A stretch of 37,689 nucleotides of DNA, taken from Cyanothece sp. BG0011. GTDB taxonomy: Bacteria > Cyanobacteriota > Cyanobacteriia > Cyanobacteriales > Microcystaceae. This document shows, in pieces, positions 9,714-15,491 of the stretch. The notes under the pieces were generated by a model. The model was not told the DNA's origin and did no database searches. It saw only the letters and a list, made by a program, of their open reading frames with translations. Both the position numbers and the translations under genes were made by a program. Every line of letters starts with the position of its first letter. Within the stretch, counting starts at the first letter, position 1. Location: assembly GCF_003013815.1 (NCBI RefSeq), contig NZ_PRLH01000147.1, positions 1 to 37,689 on the forward strand, in the 5' to 3' direction.

Positions 9714-10042
9714 AAGGAGATGTTGTGATTGTTCCTTTCCCCTTTTCGGATTTAAGCGAAGCAAAACGTCGTCCTGCTCTTGTTGTGGCTGAATTAACTG
9801 GGGATGATTTAATTCTTTGTCAAATTACCAGTCAGGCAATCTCTGATAGTTATGCTATCTCTATTACAAACACTGATTTTCTCAGTGGCGGACTTAACCG
9901 CAATAGCAATATTCGTCCTAACCGACTATTTACGGCTGATAATTCTCTTATTATCTACAAAGCAGGGACATTAAAACCCAAAAAACTAGAGGAAGTTATT
10001 GACCAGATTATCTCTATTTTCAGGCGCAACTCTCATCCTTGA
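9698..10042 (+). CDS. MazF/PemK-like endoribonuclease toxin
   Basis: A 114-residue protein of the PemK/MazF fold. The N-terminus MAKFVKGDVVIVPFPFSD followed by KRRPALVV is the family signature: GDVV(I)VPFPF strand and the RPALVV strand carrying the catalytic arginine; a Q-[IV]-T-S segment (CQITSQ) follows at the expected distance. Members cleave single-stranded mRNA at short sequences and stop growth unless neutralised by the antitoxin. Length is normal and no key element appears missing, so the toxin is predicted active. It overlaps the upstream antitoxin gene and is translated with it. The cleavage sequence cannot be read from the protein. Confidence 0.85.
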   Translation: MAKFVKGDVVIVPFPFSDLSEAKRRPALVVAELTGDDLILCQITSQAISDSYAISITNTDFLSGGLNRNSNIRPNRLFTADNSLIIYKAGTLKPKKLEEVIDQIISIFRRNSHP

Positions 10043-10067
10043 GTATAAGACAATTTCCAGCCAAAAC

Positions 10068-10820
10068 TTAACTTTTCTGTTGAGTGGGACGCAATAAAAT
10101 ATCATGAATTTGTACATAGTCAGGTTGGGATAGAATATAGTAAACGGCGTTAGCAATATCTTCGGGTTGTAACACGGGAAAACGACTATAAAGTTCTTGG
10201 GCTTTTTCTTTATTATTGTTATATTTTTCAGCAAATTCTGTCTCGACAAACCCCGGACTAATAGAAGATATTTTAATGTTTTTATTGGCTTCTCTTAACT
10301 CTTGTCTTAACCCTTCGGTTAATGCTCTGACTGCATATTTACTAGCAGCATAAACCCCACTATATAAAGGGACACGATGGCCGGACATCGAACTAATATG
10401 AATAATATGGCCTTGGTTGCGATCGCTCATATCTTTGATGGCTTCACGGGTACAGATACATAAGGCCAAGACATTCACTTCTAACATTTCTCTCCATGCT
10501 TCTGTCTCTCCTGTCATCAAGGGTTGTTTATGTCCTAAACCAGCATTATTGATTAATACATCAACCCCACCCCATTGCTCTCTAATGGTGTCAAACATCT
10601 TTAAAATATCTGCTTCTTGACGTAAATCAACGTTTAAGGCTAAAACTTCACTATTTTTTTCTTGCAACTTCTCAGTTAATTTATCTAACTTTTCTTGACG
10701 ACGCGCACACACAACTAAACGATAATTTTCTTGTGCTAAACGATGGGCGATCGCTTCTCCAATACCGCTAGATGAACCAGTAATTAAAGCTATTTTTGAC
10801 GTTGATTTTTTTGTAATCAT
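10068..10820 (-). CDS. SDR family NAD(P)-dependent oxidoreductase
   Basis: Classical short-chain dehydrogenase/reductase, 250 residues, probably soluble. Cofactor loop TGSSSGIG at 14-21; the CARRQEKL segment after the second strand has two arginines (40-41), which favours NADP(H); NNAG at 91-94; catalytic S143/S144, Y157 and K161 in the order S-Y-x3-K. The sequence resembles the YdfG/serine 3-dehydrogenase-like subgroup (for example ISSMSGHRVPLYSGVYAASK up to residue 161), but the substrate cannot be assigned. ATG at 10820 gives the usual short lead before the first strand. No obvious partner gene; it ends close to the convergent MazF-like toxin gene, 25 bases away. Confidence 0.9.
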   Translation of the reverse strand: MITKKSTSKIALITGSSSGIGEAIAHRLAQENYRLVVCARRQEKLDKLTEKLQEKNSEVLALNVDLRQEADILKMFDTIREQWGGVDVLINNAGLGHKQPLMTGETEAWREMLEVNVLALCICTREAIKDMSDRNQGHIIHISSMSGHRVPLYSGVYAASKYAVRALTEGLRQELREANKNIKISSISPGFVETEFAEKYNNNKEKAQELYSRFPVLQPEDIANAVYYILSQPDYVQIHDILLRPTQQKS

Positions 10821-10916
10821 TTAATTCTTTTTTTTTAATATTAATTTTAAGTAAATGTTAATCAAGACGTAAAATGGTAACAACCAATCACAACATTTCC
10901 AACAAATTTATGTCTT

Positions 10917-11144
10917 TTATTTTTTTTGTGCATACTGATTAACTAATACACTGATAATCTCTTGATAAGATGTTTGTTGTTTTTTGGCTTCTGCTTTAAA
11001 AAAGCGAATAGTTTCTTCATTTAACTCTAAAGTTACTTTTACCTTGCTTTTTTTAGGAATTAGTTTTTCAGGAGATGGTAAAAAATCTTCAACAACTTCC
11101 CCTAATTCCATTGGTTCATTCGTGTAAATGATTTCTTTGTTCAT
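10917..11144 (-). CDS. brnA: BrnA-type antitoxin
   Basis: Small protein of 75 residues with a basic C-terminal ribbon-helix-helix-like segment (KVKVTLELNEETIRFFKAEA, then SYQEIISVLVNQYAQ), typical of the CopG/BrnA antitoxins that bind DNA and neutralise BrnT. The longer frame begins at 11180, but the ATG at 11144 (MNKEIIYTNEP) gives the normal architecture. With this start the gene overlaps the upstream brnT-like gene by 29 bases, the usual toxin-first order of BrnT/BrnA modules. Confidence 0.8.
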   Translation of the reverse strand: MNKEIIYTNEPMELGEVVEDFLPSPEKLIPKKSKVKVTLELNEETIRFFKAEAKKQQTSYQEIISVLVNQYAQKK

Positions 11145-11403
11145 AAAATTTTCGTCCTTTTCGCCAATAACCTGCCCCAAAAATTCTAATTTTTCCGTTT
11201 CGATAAGTAAAACGCACAGTTATAATTTCTTGATTCACTTTACCAAGACAATAAAATCGCTTTTCTGTGACACTATGAGCTAAGTCTTCTAAAATAATAC
11301 GATGAGTATCAAAAAAAGCATATTGAGCTAATTCAAAAGAAAGGCCATGTTTTTCTAAATTTGCTTGGTTTTTGCTTTCATCCCACTCAAAATTGCTCTC
11401 CAT
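11116..11403 (-). CDS. brnT: BrnT family toxin (DUF497)
   Basis: A 95-residue protein with the diagnostic BrnT pattern: FEWDESKNQANLEKHGLSFE at the N-terminus, a central RFYCLGKV strand, and ITVRFTYRNGKIRIFGA with the RNase-like beta sheet, ending in RKGRKFYEQR. BrnT toxins are RelE-fold ribonucleases that block translation. The frame continues to a GTG at 11409; ATG at 11403 (MESNFEWDE) is preferred. Length matches the family. One difference: the family's usual ISARRA(S/T)..E(R/K) segment is here less clear (IFGAGYWRKGRKFYEQR), so activity is not certain. Confidence 0.85.
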   Translation of the reverse strand: MESNFEWDESKNQANLEKHGLSFELAQYAFFDTHRIILEDLAHSVTEKRFYCLGKVNQEIITVRFTYRNGKIRIFGAGYWRKGRKFYEQRNHLHE

Positions 11404-11442
11404 CGCCACAGATACTTTTATTTTATCTCATCATCTCAAATT

Positions 11443-12057
11443 TTATGCACACTCATCAACAGCAATTAATGATTTTTGTTGTAACTGTAATTGATACATA
11501 TGATTGAACAAATTCCAGCAATAGTCTTCAGAAAGTCCACAAGTCACAGCCCCCCTTAATACAACATTCAAATACCAATCATTAGGGGCTAATTCTTGGG
11601 GTAATTTATCGATAACGACATAGGTTCTCACATTAGTATAAACCTGTCCCTCACTGTGAATGGTGACATATTCCCGACGATAACCATTACGGGGAACTTC
11701 TTCTCGTTCATCTAGGCGATCGCTAAACCGCCACGGAAGTTGATATAGTACCCCTTCTACTTTAGCACCGGCATCCGGAACCACATCTAAAGCCCCACAA
11801 TTACGGCGCAAGGAACGACGATAAAACCCTAAACGATACCCTTCTAACACTGCTGTTCCTATCACATATTCATGGGTATTTTCCCCAAAGGTTCGCTTTA
11901 AGTCTACTGGACACATACACGAGCCGTAGGCAAAATAGTAAAAAGACTCAGATGTCTCTTTAGGCTGCCAGTGACTTTTATTGTGATGATGATAGGCACT
12001 ATAATCGGTTCCCATCTCAGTCGCCACCAAAGGAGAATTGTTAGGAGTTTGATTCAT
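11443..12057 (-). CDS. Gamma-glutamylcyclotransferase-fold protein
   Basis: A 204-residue soluble protein. Residues about 39-160 follow the GGCT/AIG2 fold: the substrate-loop motif YFAYGSCM (41-48, usually YGSN/YGSC), a GFYRRSLRRNCGALDV stretch, EGVLYQLP, and LDEREEVPRNGYRRE, in which E119 occupies the place of the catalytic glutamate. Family members release 5-oxoproline from gamma-glutamyl compounds such as glutathione products. The first 37 residues are polar with a histidine run (YHHHNKSHW) and do not belong to the fold. The real substrate is not deducible. It is transcribed in the same direction as the CCB-type gene, 80 bases downstream of it. Confidence 0.8.
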   Translation of the reverse strand: MNQTPNNSPLVATEMGTDYSAYHHHNKSHWQPKETSESFYYFAYGSCMCPVDLKRTFGENTHEYVIGTAVLEGYRLGFYRRSLRRNCGALDVVPDAGAKVEGVLYQLPWRFSDRLDEREEVPRNGYRREYVTIHSEGQVYTNVRTYVVIDKLPQELAPNDWYLNVVLRGAVTCGLSEDYCWNLFNHMYQLQLQQKSLIAVDECA

Positions 12058-12137
12058 GGTTCATCATGGGGTTAGAGGTTGGCCATAGATAGTCGACAAG
12101 GGGTCTAATTTTAATGTTCCTTTTAGGAACTTTCCTG

Positions 12138-12794
12138 TTACAATTTAACTGAGCTTAACTCGCTGTCTAAGGTTAAGGTGAGTTTATCAGCAATGCCTTC
12201 AATCCAGTTTTCGTCTTGTTTAGTATAACTTCGAGGCACATTCGCCCCTAAAATCATCGCCCCACGGTTTCCCAAGGGTTGACAAATTACCCCTTGTGTG
12301 TTTGGGGGTAAATAATTAAATTCAATTTTTCCTGGATAAAGGTTTAAATTGACCAGATAAACAGGTTTCTGGGTTTCTAGAACCCGTTGTAAAATTTTGC
12401 CTGGCGTGACTTGAGGAGTCGGACCTAAGACACCTCGGCGGAGTAATACTGTATCCTGATAATACACGACTAAAGATCGAGTAACGGTATTAGTTAATAC
12501 CAGATGAGAAGCCCAGGCCAATTCTGTTTTGATAGAATCGGGTAAATGGGGGTTAAATTCGAGGCCTTCTTCTCCTTCTAGGGTAACTGCATCCGGCGAT
12601 CGCGGTTGAATCTGTTGCCAAATTAATCCGACTAAAATTAAGACCCCACTTAAGATCACCCCTAAGACATCGGATCTTGCTTGAGACTCAGTTAATTGTA
12701 CCGTCATGAAACGATTGATTAACAAAAGGATACCCCCTAAACTACCAGCAAAGAGGGGAATTAATCGTAAAATTCGATTAGGATCTGATTTCAT
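12138..12794 (-). CDS. Cofactor assembly of complex C subunit B (CCB2/CCB4-like)
   Basis: Membrane protein of 218 residues matching, as I recognise it, the cyanobacterial/chloroplast CCB2/CCB4 family, which helps attach haem c(i) covalently to cytochrome b6 of the b6f complex. Two hydrophobic segments lie at about 10-28 and 42-60, a hairpin through the thylakoid or cytoplasmic membrane. The remainder is a soluble domain containing VVYYQDTVLLRRGVLG and GKILQRVLETQKPVYL. Length and architecture agree with the family. ATG at 12794 begins just before the first helix. The upstream 236 bases separate it from a divergent VOC-like gene, so each probably has its own promoter. Confidence 0.75.
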   Translation of the reverse strand: MKSDPNRILRLIPLFAGSLGGILLLINRFMTVQLTESQARSDVLGVILSGVLILVGLIWQQIQPRSPDAVTLEGEEGLEFNPHLPDSIKTELAWASHLVLTNTVTRSLVVYYQDTVLLRRGVLGPTPQVTPGKILQRVLETQKPVYLVNLNLYPGKIEFNYLPPNTQGVICQPLGNRGAMILGANVPRSYTKQDENWIEGIADKLTLTLDSELSSVKL

Positions 12795-12997
12795 AGTAGG
12801 TTGAAAACGATGATTTTAAGAATCAGGTTTAGTTATCGCTATATTTTTTTGACTGTATTATAATCTTATTAATTTTAACGAATAAGAGTGGTTGTTGCCT
12901 TTTTAAGGAACAATTGGATAAAATCGAAAGATAAAAGTTGACATCTGATGTTTAATCTGTTGTCTTATCTTAAAAAAAGTTTAATTTGTAGTAAAGT

Positions 12998-13018
12998 AGA
13001 ACGAACTCATGTCGTTCT
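12998..13018. promoter_or_regulatory. Inverted repeat just upstream of the VOC-like gene
   Basis: AGAACGA (12998-13004), a seven-base spacer and TCGTTCT (13012-13018) form a perfect inverted repeat ending 12 bases before the ATG at 13031. It could be an operator or an mRNA hairpin covering the ribosome entry region; no clear Shine-Dalgarno sequence is present. Confidence 0.4.
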
Positions 13019-13030
13019 CATCCTTAATCT

Positions 13031-13609
13031 ATGACTATAGTGACACACCTTCCCCTAACAGACAATTATTTAGGAGCATTTTTGCCCATCGATAGCGTTT
13101 TTTCGACCCAAGGCATCATGGTGATGTTATTGGCTGCCTATGGTTTGGCCATGTGGATGTTTCTCACCAGTGCGCCCAAAGTTTACACTATCATGGTATC
13201 TGATCTAGAGGTCGCCCGACAATTTTATGAGGGGTTATTGCAGTTAAATGTGGCTGATGTTCCCCTTCATTATTATTACAATTACGAACAAACGTTAGGA
13301 ACCGCAGGGGTTGACCCCTTTTATATGACGGCAACCCCCACCGCCACCGCTACCAGCAACTACGGGGCTGGGGATGGACTATGGTATCAATTGAAAAAAA
13401 ATACCCAACTCCATATTATCGGAGGGGCAAGTTATGGCGCAAAAAATCGTCAGCGTCATGTCTGTTTTGATAATGAATGTTTAGAAGATATTTTATTAAG
13501 GGTGGAGTCGAGACGGTTAAAGTATAAAGTTCGTCGTAGAAAACCCCTGAATTTTTTGGTGAAGGATATTGATGAGAGAATCATTGAAATGGTAGAAGTT
13601 AAAAATTAA
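13031..13609 (+). CDS. Membrane-anchored VOC/glyoxalase-like protein
   Basis: A 192-residue protein. One hydrophobic helix at about 29-46 (IMVMLLAAYGLAMWMFL) precedes a domain with the opening of a vicinal-oxygen-chelate fold: KVYTIMVSDLEVARQFYEGLL, in the form seen in glyoxalase/bleomycin-resistance proteins. Later strands include QLHIIGGASYG, QRHVCFD and PLNFLVKDIDERIIEMVEV. Two histidines and an E could serve as metal ligands but the assignment is a guess. The central YYYNYEQTLGTAGVDPFYMT and the threonine/alanine-rich TATPTATAT are unlike simple glyoxalases. Similar proteins occur in other cyanobacteria by my recollection; no function is known to me. It converges with the macrodomain gene and shares a terminator with it. 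Confidence 0.7.
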   Translation: MTIVTHLPLTDNYLGAFLPIDSVFSTQGIMVMLLAAYGLAMWMFLTSAPKVYTIMVSDLEVARQFYEGLLQLNVADVPLHYYYNYEQTLGTAGVDPFYMTATPTATATSNYGAGDGLWYQLKKNTQLHIIGGASYGAKNRQRHVCFDNECLEDILLRVESRRLKYKVRRRKPLNFLVKDIDERIIEMVEVKN

Positions 13610-13617
13610 AGTTAAAC

Positions 13618-13646
13618 GGGGTGAGGAAAACTCACCCTTATTTTTC
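13618..13646. terminator. Shared terminator between convergent genes
   Basis: GGGTGAG, a short GAAAA loop and CTCACCC followed by TTATTTTT on the plus strand make a seven-base-pair stem with a U-rich tail, starting nine bases after the VOC-like gene. It overlaps the last codons of the convergent macrodomain gene. Confidence 0.7.
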
Positions 13647-14177
13647 GGGTAACATTTCTAAGAGAAACTGTTTATAACAATCATAAGAATCTAGACTAAA
13701 ACAGACAAAAATAACCTGCTGAATGGTGGTATTTCCTTGTAAAAAGTCTTTAACGGTTTGAATGGCGATGGGGGTTGCTAACTCTAAAGGATAACCATAA
13801 ACTCCCGTACTAATAGCAGGAAAAGCAATAGTTTTTAAGCGTTTTTCTGTGGCAATTTCTAAACAGCGATTGTAACAACTGGCTAATAATTGATCTTCTT
13901 GAGCATTACCGCCACGCCAAACCGGACCAACGGTATGAATAACCCATTGTGCTGGCAATTGATAACCCTTGGTTATTTTAGCATCTCCCACATTGCACCC
14001 TCCTAGGGTACGACATTCTTCTAATAATGCCGGTCCTGCTGCTTGGTGAATGGCCCCGTCAACCCCACCCCCTCCTAGTAATGATTCATTGGCAGCGTTA
14101 ACAATAGCATCCACCCCTTGCTGAGTGATATCTCCTTGTATGGCGATAATCTTTTTTGATGTTCCGTTTGAACTCAT
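13638..14177 (-). CDS. Macrodomain protein, likely O-acetyl-ADP-ribose deacetylase-type
   Basis: A 179-residue single-domain macro protein that binds or hydrolyses ADP-ribose derivatives in the cytosol. The ligand-binding blocks are present in order: VDAIVNAANESLLGGGGVDG at about 22-41 with the asparagine and glycine-rich loop; AIHQAAGPAL; GDAKITKGYQLP; WVIHTVGP; and AFPAISTGVYGYP at about 118-130. This composition matches the YmdB/MacroD class with deacetylase or de-ADP-ribosylation activity. The ATG at 14177 is preceded by AGGAGA at a good distance. Its neighbourhood contains several toxin-antitoxin genes; a role linked to ADP-ribosylation toxins is conceivable but no such toxin is visible here. 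Confidence 0.92.
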   Translation of the reverse strand: MSSNGTSKKIIAIQGDITQQGVDAIVNAANESLLGGGGVDGAIHQAAGPALLEECRTLGGCNVGDAKITKGYQLPAQWVIHTVGPVWRGGNAQEDQLLASCYNRCLEIATEKRLKTIAFPAISTGVYGYPLELATPIAIQTVKDFLQGNTTIQQVIFVCFSLDSYDCYKQFLLEMLPEK

Positions 14178-14394
14178 AAAATTCTCCTGTCAATATTTAG
14201 AGTTTATCACTCTTTTTTATTGAGGATTGTTTATGAATTATTGTTATAAATTGTTTCTAAAATGCTTGATTTTCTGGACTTGACATGATATTATATTCAT
14301 AATGAAAAAGTGTTGCGCCTGTTACCTACTTTTCAGATCCATAAAAAGCATTGTTTAGAAATAAATAAAGTTGTAAGGTGGGGAGTGCATCGGC

Positions 14395-14622
14395 CTACTC
14401 AGTTTCTTTTGTCAAATAAAATTTATAATTTTTAGATAAATCTGGTTCTGCTTCTGTGCAACCAATAAAATCTGACCAGTCATCTATGTTATTTTCTGAT
14501 GTTTCTGGTTGATTAGATGAAGAATATCTTTTTTTTAATAGTTCAACAAAATCTATTAATAATTCTTGTGCTTCTTCGGGTAATTCATCGAGATCGCGCT
14601 GTAATTTTTCAATATTAATCAT
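14395..14622 (-). CDS. DUF2281-like small protein, apparently solitary antitoxin
   Basis: A 75-residue acidic protein: MINIEKLQRDLDELPEEAQE opens an amphipathic helix pair continuing LLIDFVELLKKRY, as in DUF2281/VapB-like antitoxins, followed by a serine-rich linker and a DWSDFIG tail, which in relatives contacts a PIN-type toxin. No toxin gene follows in the 217 bases before the macrodomain gene or precedes it. It resembles in layout the antitoxin at 9519-9713. Alternatives: an orphan regulator, or the remnant of a lost module. Confidence 0.65.
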   Translation of the reverse strand: MINIEKLQRDLDELPEEAQELLIDFVELLKKRYSSSNQPETSENNIDDWSDFIGCTEAEPDLSKNYKFYLTKETE

Positions 14623-14677
14623 TGTATTTAACTGTTATTTACTATTTCAATTAAATTTCTACTTTTCTTAATTATAA

Positions 14678-14734
14678 GGTGGGCAAATATTTTAACTTTT
14701 TTATAATTACCGATAACTTTTTAATTTGCCCACC
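14678..14734. repeat. Inverted repeat with GGTGGGCAAAT arms
   Basis: GGTGGGCAAAT at 14678-14688 pairs perfectly with ATTTGCCCACC at 14724-14734 around a 35-base AT-rich centre. A sister element with ten-base arms of the same sequence lies at 29470-29526. It occupies the gap between two small antitoxin-like genes and could act as a terminator or be a miniature mobile repeat. Confidence 0.85.
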
Positions 14735-14751
14735 CTACGATTTTTTAATCA

Positions 14752-14976
14752 TCAAGCAACTTGATTATAATAGGTTTTAGGTGTCGGTAAGGTTTCCCCT
14801 ACAATCTGATAATCTTCAATGAGTAATTCTAACACTTCAACCCCATTAGAAACTGCTTCGGTATAAGTGTCACCGTGGTTTCTCCATTGTTGTCCTGGAA
14901 AGTCAGGAAACCCCACAACATAACAGTTATCTTCCTCTGACCATTGAATAATCATGGTATATTTTGGGTTATTCAT
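14752..14976 (-). CDS. HicB-like antitoxin, without HicA partner
   Basis: A 74-residue protein of the HicB partial RNase-H fold: MIIQWSEEDNCYVVGFPDFPGQ, then THGDTYTEAV-type segment (here NHGDTYTEAVSNGVEVLELL), ending with a short PTPKTYYNQ tail instead of the ribbon-helix-helix DNA-binding domain of full HicB. Normally HicB neutralises HicA, a double-stranded-RNA-binding ribonuclease. No hicA is seen either side: 129 bases of hairpin lie downstream and the region upstream belongs to a divergent gene. Such stand-alone HicB domains are common in cyanobacteria. Confidence 0.8.
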   Translation of the reverse strand: MNNPKYTMIIQWSEEDNCYVVGFPDFPGQQWRNHGDTYTEAVSNGVEVLELLIEDYQIVGETLPTPKTYYNQVA

Positions 14977-15050
14977 TGTTCTGTCTCTGTTGTGTTTGTT
15001 CTATATTTTCTTTAACCTGTAAATGCAAGGTTGACCGATAATAAAGAAGA

Positions 15051-15076
15051 GTCCTCAAGGGGGCAACCTTGGGGAC
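15051..15076 (+). promoter_or_regulatory. Strong hairpin in the leader of the 15112 gene
   Basis: GTCCTCAAGG and CCTTGGGGAC form a ten-base-pair stem with one G-U pair around the loop GGGCAA, 35 bases ahead of the ATG at 15112. No U-run follows, so it is more likely a leader structure or attenuating hairpin than an intrinsic terminator. Confidence 0.45.
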
Positions 15077-15111
15077 ATCAACACAATATATTACTATTAG
15101 GAGTTTAACTC

Positions 15112-15423
15112 ATGAATGAACCTTCTACCGTTACTTATACCACGGCAGAAATTCTCAAGCGCATTGAGGATAAGATGGACAGCAACCAAAAAGAGACAAA
15201 TGAGAAATTTAAAGAGCTATCCCAAAAGATTGATAAGCAATCAGAAAAAATAGGCAGTATAGAGGTAGAATTAACGGAAGTTAAAACAGAACTCAAAGGA
15301 ATGAATAAACGGTTAGATTCCCAAGAGTTTATCAATCGTTCCGTTGCTATTGGGGTCATTGTTGCTTTAACCAGTGGAGCGATTAAGTTATTTTTCCCGA
15401 ACTTTCCTAATCTACCCCATTAA
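15112..15423 (+). CDS. Coiled-coil protein with C-terminal membrane anchor
   Basis: Not assigned to a named family. The 103-residue protein has a long charged amphipathic stretch at about 14-78 (repeating leucine/isoleucine spacing with many K, E and Q), predicted to form a coiled coil, then a hydrophobic segment SVAIGVIVALTSGAIKLFF at about 78-96 and a short proline-containing tail. It is probably anchored by its tail in the membrane with the coil in the cytosol. AGGAG precedes the ATG at a proper distance. A larger protein of the same plan is encoded at 36937-37413. Its coil continues QKIDKQSEKIGSIEVEL, reminiscent of bacterial DUF1640-like or DUF4164-like small coiled-coil proteins; this similarity is superficial. 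Confidence 0.7.
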   Translation: MNEPSTVTYTTAEILKRIEDKMDSNQKETNEKFKELSQKIDKQSEKIGSIEVELTEVKTELKGMNKRLDSQEFINRSVAIGVIVALTSGAIKLFFPNFPNLPH

Positions 15424-15430
15424 TCAGTCT

Positions 15431-15491
15431 GGGTTTAATTGTATTAAACCCCTACAGAATTCTAACGTAGGGGCTTAATATTATTAAGCCC
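15431..15491. terminator. Paired hairpins between convergent genes
   Basis: GGGTTTAAT/ATTAAACCC (15431-15451) and GGGCTTAAT/ATTAAGCCC (15471-15491) are two perfect nine-base-pair stems with three-base loops. In addition the outer strands CCCCTAC and GTAGGGG can pair across the middle, giving an alternative structure. The second stem ends on the stop codon of the Ser/Thr kinase. A bidirectional terminator is the simplest reading. Confidence 0.55.

Noticed and set aside
14280-14303. TTGACA followed by CATAAT as a promoter
   Set aside because: Spacing is only 12 bases and no plus-strand gene follows.
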